Notes under the pieces: generated by a model
Database searches by the model: none
Told to the model about the DNA's origin: nothing
What the model saw: only the letters and a program-made list of their open reading frames with translations
Assembly (NCBI RefSeq): GCF_004346165.1
Contig: NZ_SLZZ01000026.1
Span: 1 to 44,670 of the forward strand
Length of the DNA: 44,670 nt
Direction: 5' to 3'
Source: Muricomes intestini
Lineage (GTDB): Bacteria; Bacillota; Clostridia; Lachnospirales; Lachnospiraceae
Part shown: one piece after another, positions 43,605 to 44,670 of the stretch
How positions within the stretch are numbered: the first letter of the stretch is position 1
Layout: each line of letters begins with the position of its first letter
Position numbers and translations under genes: made by a program

Positions 43605-44558
43605 ATGGAATATCAGGAATTTTTGTGCGCTGTGGAAGGACAACTGAATAAAAAATTAAAGGAGGGGGTCAAGGCTAAAGTTTACACTGCCCAGAAGAAT
43701 AACGGCAGGGAGAAAAAAGGAATCCTGTTTGAGACAAAGGAGCTAAGCGCTTCACCGGCCATTTATCTGGAGGGCCTTTTTTACAGATTTCAGAAAGGAG
43801 AACAGCTTGGAGGGCTGGTTCAGGAGATCCTGGATTTCTATGGGTCAATAGAAGGAAAAGAACCTTGGGGCTATCACCAGCTTCAGGAATATGACGTGAT
43901 TAAGGACAGGGTGGTATTTAGGCTCATTCACACCGAAAAAAATAAAAGAATGCTGGAACATATTCCGTCTGTGGAGATTCTGGATTTATCTATGGTATTT
44001 TATATATTGCTGCAGTTGGACGAGGAAGGAACAGCTACGGTACAGATCAGCAATGCTCATCTTAAAATGTGGGGAATCAATCGTGAGCAGCTTTATCCGG
44101 CGGCGATTAAGAATGCGTCCGTGCTTTTGCCGGCAGAGTTTTTCACTATGCATTATGCAATAGAAGAAATGTTGGAGGAAGCAGCCGGGGAGGAAGGAGA
44201 TTCCGTAAAAAGGAGGGATGAGAAGGAAAATCTTCTGAGCCAAATAGGAGAGCAGCCGGAAGACACCATGTATGTGCTGACAAATTTTATTCGATATTGT
44301 GGCGCCGCCTGTGTTTTCTATCCTCATATTCTAGATATGATAGGCGAAATGCTTAAGGAAGATTACTTTGTCCTGCCCAGCAGTATACATGAGGTAATTG
44401 TTGTGCCTGAATCAAAAGGACTTGATGCAGAAGAAATGTGCAAGATGGTAAAAGAAATTAATGAGACACAGGTTGCTCCGGAAGAAGTGCTGAGTGATCA
44501 TGCATATTTCTACAGGAGAAAAGAAAGGCAGCTGATGTTCCAAAAGCCGGGACTTTAA
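43605..44558 (+). CDS. DUF5688 family protein
   Basis: A 317-residue soluble acidic protein of the DUF5688 family, which is common in Lachnospiraceae. It starts EYQEFLCAVEGQLNKKLKEG, and has KNNGREKKGILFETKE, LGGLVQEILDFYG and VLTNFIRYCGAACVFYPHIL. Its C-terminal part ends in EVLSDHAYFYRRKERQLMF, the usual end of the family with the conserved SDHAYFYRR-type stretch. No signal peptide, membrane helix or catalytic motif is visible. I chose ATG 43605 because GAGAGG lies just upstream; the frame opens 26 codons earlier. It follows the efp terminator, so it should have its own promoter, which I could not place. Function is unknown. Confidence 0.85.
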   Translation: MEYQEFLCAVEGQLNKKLKEGVKAKVYTAQKNNGREKKGILFETKELSASPAIYLEGLFYRFQKGEQLGGLVQEILDFYGSIEGKEPWGYHQLQEYDVIKDRVVFRLIHTEKNKRMLEHIPSVEILDLSMVFYILLQLDEEGTATVQISNAHLKMWGINREQLYPAAIKNASVLLPAEFFTMHYAIEEMLEEAAGEEGDSVKRRDEKENLLSQIGEQPEDTMYVLTNFIRYCGAACVFYPHILDMIGEMLKEDYFVLPSSIHEVIVVPESKGLDAEEMCKMVKEINETQVAPEEVLSDHAYFYRRKERQLMFQKPGL

Positions 44559-44670
44559 CAAACATAGAAAAGGAGCCTGAATTACAAAAGTAAACCCGGT
44601 ATGAAAGATTAAGTTCTACATACCCTAAAAAAATATGACAAATACAAAAGTTTTTGCACCGCATAAGCTT

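Noticed and set aside
44559-44670. Terminator after the DUF5688 gene
   Set aside because: GGTATG and CATACC can pair, but the loop is long and no T-tract follows; nothing else is seen in this tail.

Overview
The window reads as chromosome of a spore-forming, low-to-medium GC Firmicute, most likely a gut Lachnospiraceae (Clostridia). The signs are an uninterrupted sigK, codY, an IreB-RuvX-DUF1292-Fur cluster, a CIRCE element before groESL, RNase J next to a tRNA-hydroxyuridine pair, a DUF5688 protein, strong AGGAGG-type ribosome sites and several GTG or TTG starts. No rRNA, tRNA, CRISPR array, transposase or phage gene was seen.

The left 14 kb is accessory. It holds an SdpR/SdpI-type autorepressor-immunity pair cut by the window edge, an HD phosphohydrolase, an SGNH acetylesterase, a decayed HD gene, a cold-shock protein with a long hairpin leader, a SatD-DUF3307 pair, an anchored alpha/beta hydrolase, a degenerate GIY-YIG-like protein, GlsB and CsbD stress proteins, an orphan GT-A-like glycosyltransferase, and a MarR-controlled heterodimeric ABC exporter whose first subunit has a large extracytoplasmic insertion.

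From 14 to 29 kb come an AGCS amino acid:sodium symporter, a molybdenum cofactor operon (moaC, mogA, moaA, MOSC) behind a ModE-like palindrome, prmA-rsmE, a cysteine desulfurase-thiI pair, an HPr-like protein without its phosphorylatable His, mtaB, ireB-ruvX-DUF1292-fur, RNase J and trmR-trhP. The theme is rRNA and tRNA modification and RNA turnover.

From 29 kb to the end lie sigK on the minus strand, comM-dprA-topA, codY, a small conserved unknown, groES-groEL, guaB, a membrane-anchored amidase, a chorismate mutase-like/shikimate kinase fusion, yqeG, efp and a DUF5688 protein.

The most interesting non-coding signal is a 152-nt element present twice (30169-30320 and 41177-41328). Each copy sits directly behind a promoter on the plus strand and can fold into three hairpins closed by a GATACC/GGTATC helix. 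All eight differences between the copies fall in loops or junctions or turn a G-C pair into G-U, as expected for a structured RNA. Other signals are a 65-bp dispersed palindromic repeat (6395 and 22300), a 21-bp hairpin in the csp leader whose two mismatches are G-U wobbles only on the csp mRNA strand, and a SatD protein with sequence features resembling a GGDEF/nucleotidyl-cyclase palm next to a polytopic His/Asp membrane protein.
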